Shown: positions 9,488-18,882, counted from the first letter of the stretch. The stretch: DNA of 64,000 nt from Candidatus Reconcilbacillus cellulovorans (GCA_002507565.1 MOXJ01000003.1:1-64000), one strand, 5' to 3'. Notes: generated by a model not told the origin, from the sequence alone. Numbers and translations are program-made.

Positions 9488-10225
9488 ATGATCCGTCATT
9501 CGATTCCGAATCTGTTTACAGTAGGAAATCTCTTTTTGGGGATCATATCCATTATGCTCGTTTTTCACGAGCGGCCCGATTTGGCGGCGATTCTCGTCAT
9601 CGTCGCCATGCTCCTCGACGGCCTCGACGGCCGGATCGCACGGGCGTTGAAGGTGCAGAGCGAATTCGGCAAGGAGCTGGATTCGCTGTCCGACGTCGTT
9701 TCGTTCGGCGTCGCACCGGCGTTGATTGTGTATTGGACGGCGTTTCAGCATTTGAGCCACCAGCCGCTCGTCTGGATGCTGACGGCCGTGTTTCCCGCCT
9801 GCGGTGCTTTGCGTCTTGCGAGGTTTAACGCGCAGGGGAATGTTGCGGGCTCGTTCGTCGGATTGCCGATTCCGGCGGCCGGCGGTATTTTGGCCACGTT
9901 GGCCCTGTTCGGGCAGCAGATCAAGTCACCGGCTTTTCTAATGGGTTGCATGCTGGCGCTTTCGTTTTTGATGGTGAGTACGGTGCGCTATCCGAGCTTC
10001 AAAATGGTGCGTTTGTCGCGCCGCGCGTGGCGTTGGGTGCCGTTCGCATTGGCAGGCGCGGTCGTGCTTGCCGTCCGATTTCCGGGACAGCTGTCGCGGT
10101 TTTTGTTCGTACCGCTCGTTCTGTACGCGCTGTGGGGGATTAAGCAAAACGTAGATGCGCTGGCGTATTACGTATTTCGTCGTCGCCGCCGAGAGGTCGA
10201 AGACGGCGTGAACCGCGAAGCGTAA
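9488..10225 (+). CDS. pssA: CDP-diacylglycerol--serine O-phosphatidyltransferase
   Basis: Integral membrane enzyme of 245 residues that makes phosphatidylserine, precursor of phosphatidylethanolamine, from CDP-diacylglycerol and serine. The CDP-alcohol phosphotransferase motif is complete: Asp44-Gly45, Asp47-Gly48, Ala51-Arg52, Gly61, Asp65 and Asp69. Several hydrophobic segments follow. The ATG at 9488 is preferred to GTG 9473 because GGGGTGG then lies 7 bases upstream. It has its own promoter and terminator, so it is a single-gene unit placed between disA and yacL, which are neighbours in Bacillus subtilis. Serine as head group is inferred from overall similarity; the motif alone fits other head groups. 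Confidence 0.87.
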   Translation: MIRHSIPNLFTVGNLFLGIISIMLVFHERPDLAAILVIVAMLLDGLDGRIARALKVQSEFGKELDSLSDVVSFGVAPALIVYWTAFQHLSHQPLVWMLTAVFPACGALRLARFNAQGNVAGSFVGLPIPAAGGILATLALFGQQIKSPAFLMGCMLALSFLMVSTVRYPSFKMVRLSRRAWRWVPFALAGAVVLAVRFPGQLSRFLFVPLVLYALWGIKQNVDALAYYVFRRRRREVEDGVNREA

Positions 10226-10256
10226 CGAAGTGACGTCGCAAGCCGTGAGAAAAGAT

Positions 10257-10302
10257 GCCGATTCCGTTCTTCCGTTCGGGAAGGCGGAGTCGGCTTTTTT
10301 TT
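10257..10302 (+). terminator. Terminator after pssA
   Basis: GCCGATTCCG (10257-10266) pairs with CGGAGTCGGC (10285-10294) through one G-U pair, followed directly by eight T. It is a textbook intrinsic terminator. Confidence 0.92.
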
Positions 10303-10384
10303 GACTTTTCGATTATGCCTAAGAAAAACGGTTCATAATGCATGATATGGACGAAACGCACTGCAAGAGGAGGTGAAGAATCTC

Positions 10385-11455
10385 ATGACAACCAAACGTT
10401 TGCTCGAAGCGGTTGCGGCGACTGCAGGCGGTTGGTTGGGCTGGACGAATGCCGGTACGCTGTCGGCGATGTTGCCGGTCATGCCGGACGACGTCGGCAT
10501 CTATGGATGGACCGCCGTCGGTGCGTTGTCTGGATGGATCGGATCGCGTCTGGCGGTTCCCGTGCTGGCGAGTTGGGCTGCCCGGGGGGAAACGGCGCTT
10601 GCGCGCCTTTCGCTGTTCGATTTGGGCGCGCGGGTGGCCGGATTGTTGGTCGGTCTCGTCATCGCCGTGTTGCTCGTGCCGGTTATCCAATCGGCTGGGG
10701 GAAGCCAGACGCCGCTTGCGGCCGCGCTCTCTTTGGCGCTCGGGGCGCTCGGTTATCGGCTCGGCACTGTCAAAACCGACGAGCTCAAGGCGTTATGGGC
10801 TTCGGCTGCTCGGGCGTCGGAGTCGTCGAATACGGCGCCCAAAGACCGCAGCCACAAAATTTTAGACACGAGCGTCATCATCGACGGGCGCATCGCCGAC
10901 ATCTGCAAAACAGGTTTTATCGAGGGCGTCTTGGTTATTCCCGAATTCGTTCTGGAAGAGCTGCAGCGCATCGCCGATTCGTCCGACCTGCTTAGGCGCA
11001 ACCGCGGGCGGCGCGGGCTCGATATTTTGAACAAGATCCAGAAGGAACTCAACGTCCAGGTGTGGATTTACGAGGGCGATTTCGAAGATTGCGCGGAAGT
11101 CGACAGCAAGCTCGTGCGTCTGGCGAAATTGCTGCACGCCAAAGTCGTGACCAATGATTTCAACCTGAACAAGGTTTGCGAGCTGCAGGGCGTGCCGGTT
11201 CTGAACGTCAATGACCTGGCCAATGCCGTCAAACCGATCGTGCTGCCCGGGGAAGAGATCGTCGTCCACGTCATCAAAGACGGCAAGGAGTTCGGACAGG
11301 GCGTCGCCTATCTCGACGACGGCACCATGATTGTCGTTGAGGGCGGCCGTGAGTATATCGGATCCCGCGTCGAGGTGATGGTGACGAGCGTATTGCAGAC
11401 GTCGGCCGGCCGCATGATTTTCGCCAGACCGAAGCCGCTGGAAAAAGCGCAGTGA
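10385..11455 (+). CDS. yacL: YacL-type membrane-anchored PIN/TRAM domain protein
   Basis: Protein of 356 residues. The first ~130 contain four hydrophobic stretches predicted to span the membrane. A PIN nuclease domain follows, beginning [11 protein letters not shown] with Asp161, with further acidic residues at EELQRIAD and TNDFNLNK. The TRAM RNA-binding domain ends the protein (about 285-345, starting GEEIVVHV). PIN acidic residues usually bind metal for RNA cleavage; the cellular role of YacL is not well established. ATG 10385 is chosen over GTG 10373 because GAGGAGGTG is spaced about 8 bases from it. It precedes the isp genes as in Bacillus. Confidence 0.92.
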   Translation: MTTKRLLEAVAATAGGWLGWTNAGTLSAMLPVMPDDVGIYGWTAVGALSGWIGSRLAVPVLASWAARGETALARLSLFDLGARVAGLLVGLVIAVLLVPVIQSAGGSQTPLAAALSLALGALGYRLGTVKTDELKALWASAARASESSNTAPKDRSHKILDTSVIIDGRIADICKTGFIEGVLVIPEFVLEELQRIADSSDLLRRNRGRRGLDILNKIQKELNVQVWIYEGDFEDCAEVDSKLVRLAKLLHAKVVTNDFNLNKVCELQGVPVLNVNDLANAVKPIVLPGEEIVVHVIKDGKEFGQGVAYLDDGTMIVVEGGREYIGSRVEVMVTSVLQTSAGRMIFARPKPLEKAQ

Positions 11456-11511
11456 CGGCGATATGATGTTCTTCAGAAAAGACGGGGAGTTTTGGGAAAC
11501 GGGGGAACGGT

Positions 11512-12720
11512 ATGGCCGGCCGTCGGGAAGGATTTCATGCGCTGATCGTGGCCGCGGGCAGCGGAACGAGGATGAAAACGGCGGAGCGCAAACAGTTTTT
11601 GTTGTTGTGCGGCAAGCCGGTCGTCGTTTACGCGTTGGAGCGGTTCGATTCGATGCCGGAAACGCTGTCGATCGTCCTCGTCGTCGCGCCGGGCGACGAG
11701 GAGCGGGCTCGGAAGATCGCCGAGCAATACGGTATTGCGAAGCTGCGTGCGGTGGTAGCGGGAGGCCAGACGCGGCAACAGTCGGTGTCGGCCGGGTTAC
11801 GGGCGCTGATCGAGTCCGGCGCCGGCGGGGAGGATTATGTTCTGGTGCACGACGGAGTCCGTCCGTTTTTTGGCACCGAGGACGCGCTGCGCTGTCTAAG
11901 GGCGGCGCAAACGGCGGGCGCTGCCGTATTGGCGGTGCCGGTCAAGGATACGGTCAAGCAGGTGGACGAGAATATGCGGATTGTGCAGACGCCCGACCGC
12001 AGGAGTCTTTGGGCGGCGCAGACGCCCCAGGCGTTTCGGGTGGCCGACCTGCTCCGCGCGCACGAGGAGGCCGAGCGGCTCGGGTTTCTCGGTACGGACG
12101 ACGCCGAGCTGGCGGAACGGGCCGGCGTTCCGGTCGCCGTCGTCGAAGGCCGCTACGACAACATCAAGATCACGACGCCCGAAGACTGGTGCTTGGCCGA
12201 ACGGTTGGCCGGCGGCGCCGTCGCGGATGCGCTTGATCGGTTCCGCGTCGGTTTCGGATTCGACGTTCATCCGCTGGCGGAAGGACGTCCTTGCGTCATT
12301 GGCGGCGTCCGGTTGCCGCATTCGAAAGGACCGGTCGGGCATTCGGACGCCGACGTTCTCTTACACGCTGTATGCGACGCCGTGCTTGGAGCGCTCGGGC
12401 TGGGCGACATCGGCAAGCATTTTCCCGACACCGACCCGGCCTACTGCGGTGCCGACAGTCTCGAACTGCTCCGCCGTTGTCGAGCTTTCGCGGAAGAACG
12501 GGGTTACCGCGTCGGCAACGTCGACGCCACGCTGCTCGCCGAGCGTCCGAAAATCGCGCCGCACGTTCCCTCTATGGTCCAACGGATCGCCGATGCGCTG
12601 GGGACGGAACCCGCCCGCGTCAACATCAAAGCGACGACGACGGAACGTCTCGGTTTCGTCGGGCGGGAAGAAGGCATTGCGGCCCAGGCGGTTGTCATGC
12701 TCGTCCGGTCTGTGGTATGA
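11512..12720 (+). CDS. ispDF: IspDF, fused MEP-pathway cytidylyltransferase and cyclodiphosphate synthase
   Basis: One uninterrupted frame of 402 residues joins two successive-family enzymes of the methylerythritol phosphate route to isoprenoids. Residues 1-228 are IspD, with the nucleotide-binding AAGSGTRM near residue 14 and VHDGVRPF near 110. Residues 245-402 are IspF, with the metal-site DVH (Asp251, His253), [10 protein letters not shown] and a late [10 protein letters not shown]. Only about 15 residues link them and there is no internal stop or ribosome binding site. In Bacillus ispD and ispF are separate adjacent genes; fusions are familiar from alpha- and epsilon-proteobacteria, so this is notable. 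The start is ATG 11512 with GGGGGAACGG upstream. Confidence 0.95.
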   Translation: MAGRREGFHALIVAAGSGTRMKTAERKQFLLLCGKPVVVYALERFDSMPETLSIVLVVAPGDEERARKIAEQYGIAKLRAVVAGGQTRQQSVSAGLRALIESGAGGEDYVLVHDGVRPFFGTEDALRCLRAAQTAGAAVLAVPVKDTVKQVDENMRIVQTPDRRSLWAAQTPQAFRVADLLRAHEEAERLGFLGTDDAELAERAGVPVAVVEGRYDNIKITTPEDWCLAERLAGGAVADALDRFRVGFGFDVHPLAEGRPCVIGGVRLPHSKGPVGHSDADVLLHAVCDAVLGALGLGDIGKHFPDTDPAYCGADSLELLRRCRAFAEERGYRVGNVDATLLAERPKIAPHVPSMVQRIADALGTEPARVNIKATTTERLGFVGREEGIAAQAVVMLVRSVV

Positions 12721-12721
12721 T
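12692..12721 (+). promoter_or_regulatory. Probable promoter of gltX
   Basis: TTGTCA (12692-12697), 18-base spacer, TATGAT (12716-12721). It overlaps the last codons of ispDF and lies about 40 bases before the gltX start. Confidence 0.55.
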
Positions 12722-12759
12722 GAAAACATTTGAAACGCAAGAAAGGGAGTCGGTCGCCT

Positions 12760-14238
12760 ATGGCTGACGTCGTGCGCGTCCGTTATGCACCGAGCCCGAC
12801 CGGACATCTGCACATCGGCGGCGCACGCACGGCGCTGTTCAACTATTTGTTCGCCCGCAAGCACGGCGGCCGGTTCGTCGTCCGGTTCGAGGACACGGAC
12901 CAGACGAGGCATGTCGAATCCGGCATCGCCAGCCAGCTTGAAGGTTTGCGCTGGCTGGGCCTCGACTGGGACGAGAGCGTCGATGTCGGCGGACCGTTCG
13001 GCCCGTATCGGCAGTCCGAGCGGCTTCCGCTTTACCGGCCGTTCGTCGAACGTCTCCTGGAGCAGGGGCGGGCCTACCATTGTTATTGCACGGAAGAGGA
13101 ACTGGAGCGCCAGCGGGCGGAACGCGAGCGGAAAGGCGCTTCCGCCGGCTATTCCGGGCGGTGCCGGTTGCTGTCGCCGCAAGAAGTCGAGGCGTTCCGC
13201 GCCGAAGGGCGCAGGCCGTCGATCCGGTTCCGCGTGCCGGAGGGGCGGATCGTCGCGTTTGAAGACCGGATTCGCGGCCGCGTCGAATTTTCGTCCGACG
13301 ACATCGGAGACTTCGTCATCGTGCGCGCCGACGGCATGCCCACGTACAATTTCGCCGTCGTGCTCGACGATCATTTGATGGGCATCACGCACGTCATCCG
13401 CGGAGAGGAGCATTTGTCGAACACGCCGAGACAGCTGCTTCTGTACGAGGCGTTCGGATGGACGCCGCCGGAGTTCGCCCACTTGCCGCTCATTCTGAAC
13501 CCCGACCGTAAAAAAATGAGCAAGCGCGACGAATCGGTCGTCCAATTCGTCGAGCAGTACCGCGAACTCGGCTATTTGCCCGAGGCGCTGCTGAATTTTA
13601 TCGCTTTGCTCGGGTGGTCGCCGAAAGACACGCAGGAGCTGCTGTCGCGCGAGGAGCTGACGGAACGGTTCGGCCTGGAAGGCGTCCAGAAGAGCCCGGC
13701 GGTGTTCGATACGGACAAGCTGAATTGGATGAACGGGCATTACATCCGGAGTGCGGACGCGGAGCGTTTGACCGAGATGGCGATGGAGCAGCTCCGCAAA
13801 GCGGGGCGGATGCCGGCAGATCCGTCTCCCGGGCAACGGGAATGGGTCGCAGGTCTCGTCGCGCTTTATCGCGACCAGTTGCGTTATATGGCGGAGATCG
13901 TGCCGCTTTCGGACATCTTTTTCGCCGATCGCGTGGAGCGTTTCGACGACGAGGCGGTTCAAGCGCTCGCCGAGCCGAGCGCTCGGACCGCGCTGGGAGC
14001 GTTTCGCGACGTCGTGGTGCAGACGCCGGCGGCGCCAGGCTGGACGGAGGACGCCGTCAAGGCGATGTTCCGCGAAGCGCAGCGGCTGAGCGGGTTGAAG
14101 GGCAGGATGCTCTATATGCCGGTTCGTGCGGCATTGACGGGCTCGGCGCACGGACCAGACCTCGCCGGTGTCGTGCGGCTGCTCGGGCGAGACACCGTCT
14201 TGAGCCGTCTCGGCGATGCATTGGCCCGGTTGCCGTAA
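12760..14238 (+). CDS. gltX: Glutamyl-tRNA synthetase
   Basis: Class I synthetase of 492 residues that charges tRNA-Glu, and in many Bacillota also mischarges tRNA-Gln for later amidation. The HIGH motif is HLHIGG at 16-21 after PSPT, and the KMSKR loop follows at about 254. Its C-terminal helical anticodon-binding half is complete. ATG 12760 is preferred to TTG 12730 because of the family start MADVVRVRYAPSPTG and the GAAAGGGAG site 10 bases upstream. It is followed by a T-box leader, so cysE-cysS are regulated apart from it. Confidence 0.97.
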   Translation: MADVVRVRYAPSPTGHLHIGGARTALFNYLFARKHGGRFVVRFEDTDQTRHVESGIASQLEGLRWLGLDWDESVDVGGPFGPYRQSERLPLYRPFVERLLEQGRAYHCYCTEEELERQRAERERKGASAGYSGRCRLLSPQEVEAFRAEGRRPSIRFRVPEGRIVAFEDRIRGRVEFSSDDIGDFVIVRADGMPTYNFAVVLDDHLMGITHVIRGEEHLSNTPRQLLLYEAFGWTPPEFAHLPLILNPDRKKMSKRDESVVQFVEQYRELGYLPEALLNFIALLGWSPKDTQELLSREELTERFGLEGVQKSPAVFDTDKLNWMNGHYIRSADAERLTEMAMEQLRKAGRMPADPSPGQREWVAGLVALYRDQLRYMAEIVPLSDIFFADRVERFDDEAVQALAEPSARTALGAFRDVVVQTPAAPGWTEDAVKAMFREAQRLSGLKGRMLYMPVRAALTGSAHGPDLAGVVRLLGRDTVLSRLGDALARLP

Positions 14239-14258
14239 GGCGCGGTTTCGGTTATACT
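14230..14258 (+). promoter_or_regulatory. Promoter of the T-box-controlled cysE operon
   Basis: TTGCCG (14230-14235), 17-base spacer, TATACT (14253-14258), beginning in the last codons of gltX. Transcription would start near 14265, at the 5' edge of the T-box RNA. Confidence 0.75.
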
Positions 14259-14264
14259 AGTGGT

Positions 14265-14564
14265 GCTGGAAAGTAAAAACGGCGGAGCAAAAGGCGAGGA
14301 ACGGGAGAGTACGACGTTTCGGGGACGCCAGAGAGGGCGGTCGGAGGCTGCGAGCCGCCTGTCTTCCGGACGTGCGGAAATGCGCCCGGGAGCCGTCCGG
14401 CCGAATTCGCCGCCTCCCTCCAGCGCGGCGGAGGCAGGTCGGGACGCGACGCCCGCGTTACGGGCGACGACGAGCGGGATCCTCCGGACGGCGGAGCGAT
14501 CCAAGCAGAGTGGAACCGCGCGAACCGAGCGTCTCTGCAGCGATACGCTGCGAGACGCTTTTTT
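14265..14564 (+). promoter_or_regulatory. T-box riboswitch specific for tRNA-Cys
   Basis: A 300-base leader fills the space before cysE. The T-box sequence GCAGAGTGGAACCGCG lies at 14505-14520; its TGGA (14511-14514) would pair with a U73-CCA acceptor end, and bacterial tRNA-Cys has U73. Stem I shows the loop-E pair AGTA (14308-14311) opposite GAAA, immediately followed by TGC at 14381-14383, a Cys specifier codon. The distal GA-rich motif CCAGAGAGG is at 14328-14336. Uncharged tRNA-Cys should favour the antiterminator and allow cysE-cysS expression. Confidence 0.92.
14528..14564 (+). terminator. T-box attenuator terminator
   Basis: AGCGTCTC-T-GCAGCG (14528-14542) pairs with CGCTGC-GAGACGCT (14546-14559), then six T. 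The antiterminator would form instead from the T-box and the 5' arm. It ends 16 bases before the cysE start. Confidence 0.92.
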
Positions 14565-14579
14565 GGTGGGTGATCGGCG

Positions 14580-15287
14580 ATGATCGGCTCAAAAATCAAA
14601 CGGATTTGGGAAACGTTGCGATCGGACATCGATGCGGTATTCCAGAATGATCCCGCCGCCAAAAACGTACTGGAAGTCGTGTTGACCTACTCCGGCCTGC
14701 ATGCGATCTGGGCGCATCGGGTGGCACATTGGTTTTACCGACGGCGCATGTTCACAGTGGCGCGTTTCATTTCCCAGGCGAGCCGTTTTTTCACCGGCAT
14801 CGAGATTCATCCCGGGGCGAAAATCGGCCGTCGCCTGTTCATCGACCATGGCATGGGCGTCGTCATCGGAGAGACATGCGAGATCGGCGACGACGTCGTG
14901 CTGTATCAAGGCGTGACGCTTGGCGGTACCGGGAAAGAAAAGGGCAAACGCCACCCGACGATCGGCAACCACGTCGTCATTGGCGCCGGTGCGAAAGTGC
15001 TCGGTTCGTTCAAGGTCGGCGACTACAGCAAGATCGGCGCGAACGCCGTCGTCGTTTCTGAAGTGCCGCCGCATAGCACAGTCGTCGGCGTGCCCGGCCG
15101 GGTCGTCCGGCAAAACGGTGTCAGCGTCAACCGGCTCGATCATGACAAGCTGCCGGATCCAGTCGTCGACCTGTTCCGCAAAATGCAGGAAGAAATCGAC
15201 GAACTTCGCCGCGAAGTCGAGGCGCTCAAACGCGCGAAGGAGTGTGCCGAACAGGATGGAGCCGTCCGGACAAATCCGCATTTATAA
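14580..15287 (+). CDS. cysE: Serine O-acetyltransferase
   Basis: Protein of 235 residues that acetylates serine with acetyl-CoA to O-acetylserine, the carbon skeleton for cysteine. The central region is a left-handed beta helix of hexapeptide repeats ([54 protein letters not shown]). The conserved His of the DHGMG motif is the likely base. The charged C-terminus ([18 protein letters not shown]) looks coiled-coil and is longer than needed for the fold. It is the first gene behind the Cys T-box, so it responds to uncharged tRNA-Cys. The 3' end overlaps cysS by 32 bases. Confidence 0.96.
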   Translation: MIGSKIKRIWETLRSDIDAVFQNDPAAKNVLEVVLTYSGLHAIWAHRVAHWFYRRRMFTVARFISQASRFFTGIEIHPGAKIGRRLFIDHGMGVVIGETCEIGDDVVLYQGVTLGGTGKEKGKRHPTIGNHVVIGAGAKVLGSFKVGDYSKIGANAVVVSEVPPHSTVVGVPGRVVRQNGVSVNRLDHDKLPDPVVDLFRKMQEEIDELRREVEALKRAKECAEQDGAVRTNPHL

Positions 15288-16671
15288 CACGCTGTCCGGC
15301 GAAAAGGAAACGTTCAAGCCGCTGGAAGCGGGCCGAATCCGCATGTACGTCTGCGGCCCGACCGTTTACGACTACATTCATATCGGCAACGCCAGGCCGC
15401 TCGTTTTTTTCGACGTCGTGCGGCGGTATTTCGAATGGTCGGGTTATGAGGTGCGCTACGTCGTCAATTTTACGGACGTCGACGACAAGCTGATCCGCCG
15501 CGCCGCGGAAACGGGAATGACCGTGCCCGAAGTCGCCGACATGTACATCCGGGCGTATTTCGAAGATGCCGATGCGCTGGGCGTTAGGCGCGCGACCGTT
15601 CACCCGAGGGTGACGGAGACGATCCCGGACATCATCGCGTTCATCGACGCCCTGGTCAAGTCGGGGCACGCGTACGAGTCGGGCGGAGACGTCTTTTTCC
15701 GAGTATCTTCTTTTCCCGATTATGGAAAGCTGTCGAAACAGAAGATCGAATCGCTTCAGGCCGGCGCGAGGGTGGAAATCGACGAGCGCAAGGAAAATCC
15801 GCACGATTTCGTGCTCTGGAAAGCGGCCAAGCCGGGCGAGATTTGCTGGCCGAGCCCGTGGGGGGAAGGCCGGCCGGGATGGCACATCGAATGTTCGGCG
15901 ATGATCCGCAAATATTTGGGCGAAACGATCGACATTCACGGCGGCGGCTTCGACCTGCCGTTTCCGCACCATGAATGCGAGATCGCGCAGTCCGAGTCGC
16001 TGACCGGTCGCCCGTTGGCGAACTATTGGATGCATAACGGCTATTTGAACGTCAACCACGAAAAAATGTCCAAATCGCTGGGCAACGTCGTCAACGTCCG
16101 CGATTTGCTGAAAACGACGAGCCGGCAGGCGATCCGGTTCGTGATCCTGTCGACGCATTACCGCAATCCGCTCAATTATCACGGCGAGGCGCTCCGCCAA
16201 GCGGAGAACGGCCTGCAGCGGATCGCCAACTGTCTGATCGGCCTTCGCCATCGTCTGTCGGTCGTGCTGGACGGCGAACCGGATGCGGAGATCGAAGCGG
16301 AGCTTCAGGCGATTCGCGAGCGGTTTCGCGCGCAAATGAACGACGATTTCAACACTCCCGAGGCGATTACTGCACTGTTCGACCTGACGTCGCTCGCCAA
16401 CCGCGTGTTGGCGCGCCCGGTCGCGACGAAGGCGACGCTGGAGCGGTTGTTGGCGCAGTTCCGCGAATTCGACGAAGTGCTCGGCCTGTTGCCCGATGAG
16501 TCCGACGTCGCGCCGCTTCTCGACGAGGAGGTGGAGCGGCTCATCCGCGAACGCGCCGAAGCGCGTAGGCGTAAGGACTGGGCGACGGCGGACGCGATCC
16601 GCAACCTTTTGACCGAACGCGGGATCGTGCTGGAAGACACGCCGCAGGGCGTGCGGTGGAAGCGGAAATGA
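15256..16671 (+). CDS. cysS: Cysteinyl-tRNA synthetase
   Basis: Class I synthetase of 471 residues. It has [13 protein letters not shown] near residue 30, combining a zinc-ligand Cys with the HIGH-like HIGN, and KMSKSLGN near 270. [19 protein letters not shown] carries further zinc ligands. The start is ATG 15256 inside cysE; AAGGAG (15236-15241) is 14 bases away, a long spacing that suggests reliance on coupling to cysE translation. Pairing with cysE under a Cys T-box ties cysteine synthesis to its charging. Confidence 0.96.
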   Translation: MEPSGQIRIYNTLSGEKETFKPLEAGRIRMYVCGPTVYDYIHIGNARPLVFFDVVRRYFEWSGYEVRYVVNFTDVDDKLIRRAAETGMTVPEVADMYIRAYFEDADALGVRRATVHPRVTETIPDIIAFIDALVKSGHAYESGGDVFFRVSSFPDYGKLSKQKIESLQAGARVEIDERKENPHDFVLWKAAKPGEICWPSPWGEGRPGWHIECSAMIRKYLGETIDIHGGGFDLPFPHHECEIAQSESLTGRPLANYWMHNGYLNVNHEKMSKSLGNVVNVRDLLKTTSRQAIRFVILSTHYRNPLNYHGEALRQAENGLQRIANCLIGLRHRLSVVLDGEPDAEIEAELQAIRERFRAQMNDDFNTPEAITALFDLTSLANRVLARPVATKATLERLLAQFREFDEVLGLLPDESDVAPLLDEEVERLIRERAEARRRKDWATADAIRNLLTERGIVLEDTPQGVRWKRK

Positions 16672-17123
16672 AACCGCCTTTTATGCCGTCCGAACCGCCG
16701 GAAAGGCTGTCTCCGCTCGTCCTGGCTTATGTCGGCGATGCCGTTCTGGAGCTGATCGTGCGGCTCTATCTCGTCTGCGGGCCGCGACGTCGTCCCGACG
16801 ATTTGAATCGCGAGGCGGTCCGTTGGGTGTCGGCGAAAGGACAGGCCGAGCTGTGGGAGCGGTGGGCGCCGTTTTTGACGGACGAAGAGCGTGAGATGGC
16901 GCGGAAGGGGCGGAATGCCGCATCGGGCCGAAAGAAAAGAGGCTCCGGCGTTCGGGCGCACCGCACAAGTACGGCACTCGAGTGTCTGATCGGGTACTGG
17001 TTTTTAACGGGCCGCACCGACCGGCTTGTCGAATTGTTTCGGAACGCCGCGGACGATGCCGCGCCGCGGCCGGACGACAACCCGGTCTTGAACGAGGAGG
17101 GAAGTGGAGGCGAGTCGTCATGA
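16668..17123 (+). CDS. mrnC: Mini-ribonuclease III
   Basis: Protein of 151 residues with only the RNase III catalytic domain and no double-stranded RNA-binding domain. LAYVGDAVLELIVR near residues 18-31 is the signature, with the metal-binding Asp and Glu; a second acidic cluster lies at TALECLIGYW. In Bacillus it matures 23S rRNA with L3. The start overlaps the cysS stop (ATGA), and its own stop overlaps rlmB the same way. The Asp/Asn/Glu-rich tail after residue 130 is unremarkable. Confidence 0.93.
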   Translation: MKPPFMPSEPPERLSPLVLAYVGDAVLELIVRLYLVCGPRRRPDDLNREAVRWVSAKGQAELWERWAPFLTDEEREMARKGRNAASGRKKRGSGVRAHRTSTALECLIGYWFLTGRTDRLVELFRNAADDAAPRPDDNPVLNEEGSGGESS

Positions 17124-17887
17124 CGGCGTCGGAAGGCGGGCTCGAACACGATTATATCGCGGGAAGGCGGGCTGTCGCCGAGGCGCTGCGCGCCGGGCGG
17201 CCGATCCATAAACTGTTTGTGGCAGCGGGCGCACGCGACAACATTCGCGAGCTTTCGGAGGAAGCCCGGCGCCTCGGCATCCCGGTACAGATCGTCGACC
17301 GCCGCAAGCTGGACGATCTTGTTCCGGACGTTTCACATCAGGGCGTCGTCGCCCAAGCGGCGTCTGGGCGTTATTGGGAGCTGGACGAGCTGCTCGGCGG
17401 TGCGGCGTCGGACGGGCAGCCGCCGTTTTTCGTGCTGCTGGACGGGATCGAGGATCCGCGCAATCTCGGTGCGATCTTGCGGACCGCCGAATGCGCCGGC
17501 GTTCACGGCGTCATTGTACCGAAACGCCGTTCGGCCGGCCTGACCGCGGCGGTCGCCAAAACGTCTGCAGGCGCCGTCGAGCACGTCCGCGTCGCGCGGG
17601 TTTCGAACGTCGTCCAGGCGATTCGTAGGCTTCGCGAGCGCGGCATCTGGGTCGTCGGCGCCGATCTTTCCGGCGACCGATACATTTACGACGTCGACCT
17701 GACGATACCTGTCGCCATTGTCGTCGGAAACGAAAACGCGGGCATCGGGCGGCTGGTGCGGGAATCATGCGACTGGCTCGTCCGCATTCCTCTTTTCGGT
17801 TCCGTGGCGTCGCTCAACGCGTCCGTAGCAGCAGGCGTTTTGCTTTACGAGGTCGTCCGCCAGCGTCGGTTTTCTAAAAACGCCTAA
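17120..17887 (+). CDS. rlmB: 23S rRNA (guanosine-2'-O-)-methyltransferase, TrmH/RlmB family
   Basis: SPOUT-class methyltransferase of 255 residues. An N-terminal substrate-binding domain (to about 90) precedes the SpoU fold. Its motifs are LLDGIEDPRNLGAILR, GNENAGIGRLVRESCD and SLNASVAAGVLL, the last two forming the trefoil-knot S-adenosylmethionine site. RlmB methylates G2251 of 23S rRNA (E. coli numbering); a different target is possible for family members. ATG 17120 has GAAGTGGAGG 9 bases upstream and couples to mrnC. The gene yacP/rae1 that normally follows in Bacillus is absent. Confidence 0.93.
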   Translation: MTASEGGLEHDYIAGRRAVAEALRAGRPIHKLFVAAGARDNIRELSEEARRLGIPVQIVDRRKLDDLVPDVSHQGVVAQAASGRYWELDELLGGAASDGQPPFFVLLDGIEDPRNLGAILRTAECAGVHGVIVPKRRSAGLTAAVAKTSAGAVEHVRVARVSNVVQAIRRLRERGIWVVGADLSGDRYIYDVDLTIPVAIVVGNENAGIGRLVRESCDWLVRIPLFGSVASLNASVAAGVLLYEVVRQRRFSKNA

Positions 17888-17897
17888 AACCCGATGG

Positions 17898-17927
17898 TTG
17901 ACGATGTTCGGCCGATTCTTGTATACT
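17898..17927 (+). promoter_or_regulatory. Promoter of sigH
   Basis: TTGACG (17898-17903), 18-base spacer, TATACT (17922-17927), in the 114-base gap before sigH. In Bacillus the sigH promoter is SigA-dependent and repressed by AbrB; no AbrB site can be judged by eye. Confidence 0.75.
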
Positions 17928-18001
17928 TAGGCTGACTTCCTGGCGTGTCGGACAAAAGACGACCCGACGCCGTAAGCGAGCGTCAGCCGGAGGGATAACG
18001 G

Positions 18002-18643
18002 GTGAGCGTCGACCTCAACGATGTCCAGATGCGCGCGTACGAGCTGATGACGGACGAGGAGATCGTCGAATCCGTCCGCAACGGCGACAGCTTGGCTCTG
18101 GAGTATCTCATCAACAAGTATCGCAATTTCGTCAAAGCGAAAGCGAGAGCCTATTTTCTCGTCGGCGCCGACCGCGAAGACATCGTTCAGGAAGGCATGA
18201 TCGGCCTTTACAAGTCGATCCGCGATTTTCGGAGCGACAAGTTTTCGTCGTTCCGTGCGTTCGCGGAGCTGTGCATCACCCGGCAGATCATCACCGCCAT
18301 CAAGACGGCCACCCGCCAAAAGCACATCCCGCTCAATTCCTACGTCTCGCTGGACAAGCCCATCTACGACGAGGATTCGGAGCGGACGCTGCTCGACATC
18401 CTTTGCGGCACGCGGGTCAGCGACCCTGAGGAAATGATCATCAACCGCGAGGAATTCGACGGTCTGGAAGATAAAATGGGAGAGCTCTTAAGCGACCTCG
18501 AGCGGAAAGTGCTCATGCTTTACCTGGACGGCCGTTCGTATCAGGAGATTGCCGTCGATCTCGATCGGCACGTCAAATCGATCGACAACGCGTTGCAGCG
18601 CGTCAAGCGCAAGCTCGAGCGGTTGCTGGAAGTGCGGGAATAA
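18002..18643 (+). CDS. sigH: RNA polymerase sigma-H factor
   Basis: Sigma-70 family protein of 213 residues. Region 2 contains DREDIVQEGMIGLYKSIRDF, with the core-binding and -10 recognition helices, and region 4 is the C-terminal helix-turn-helix (SYQEIAVDLDRHVKSIDNALQRVKRK). SigH directs early stationary-phase and sporulation-entry genes, fitting the other sporulation genes in the window. The start is GTG 18002 after GGAGGG (17990-17995). No yacP lies upstream and no recognisable rpmG downstream. Confidence 0.95.
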   Translation: MSVDLNDVQMRAYELMTDEEIVESVRNGDSLALEYLINKYRNFVKAKARAYFLVGADREDIVQEGMIGLYKSIRDFRSDKFSSFRAFAELCITRQIITAIKTATRQKHIPLNSYVSLDKPIYDEDSERTLLDILCGTRVSDPEEMIINREEFDGLEDKMGELLSDLERKVLMLYLDGRSYQEIAVDLDRHVKSIDNALQRVKRKLERLLEVRE

Positions 18644-18854
18644 GCAGAACGCGGTGCTCCCGGGGCGACCGGCGAGCGAATGCCTGATCCAAGCGAACGT
18701 GTGCCAGGATGCCGTACGACAGTATTAGCCTGCGGTTCGGTTTTTTCGGCGGACGAAAAGCACCGTCCGGACCGGGCGTTTGTCGCGCGTTTCTTCCGCG
18801 CGAAGGGCGCCCCCGCTCCGGGCGGTTTTGTCGATTTCAAGCGATTCCGCCTCC
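18644..18854 (+). other. Intergenic stretch between sigH and the secE promoter, no gene recognised
   Basis: Bacillus carries rpmG (ribosomal protein L33) here. I translated this stretch and find no CxxC pair or L33-like frame. A weak hairpin, CGCCC/GGGCG followed by GTTTT (around 18807-18829), may end the sigH transcript. Nothing else stands out. Confidence 0.5.
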
Positions 18855-18882
18855 TTGACGTTTGCGGGGCGATTATGATAAT
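18855..18882 (+). promoter_or_regulatory. Promoter of secE-nusG
   Basis: TTGACG (18855-18860), 16-base spacer, GATAAT (18877-18882), with TATGAT overlapping it as an alternative -10. It lies about 40 bases before the secE start. Confidence 0.72.

Noticed and set aside
18680-18870. Possible rpmG (L33) remnant reading TTVLACGS
   Set aside because: Only a short chance resemblance to L33; no CxxC pairs and no second cysteine pair in any frame.
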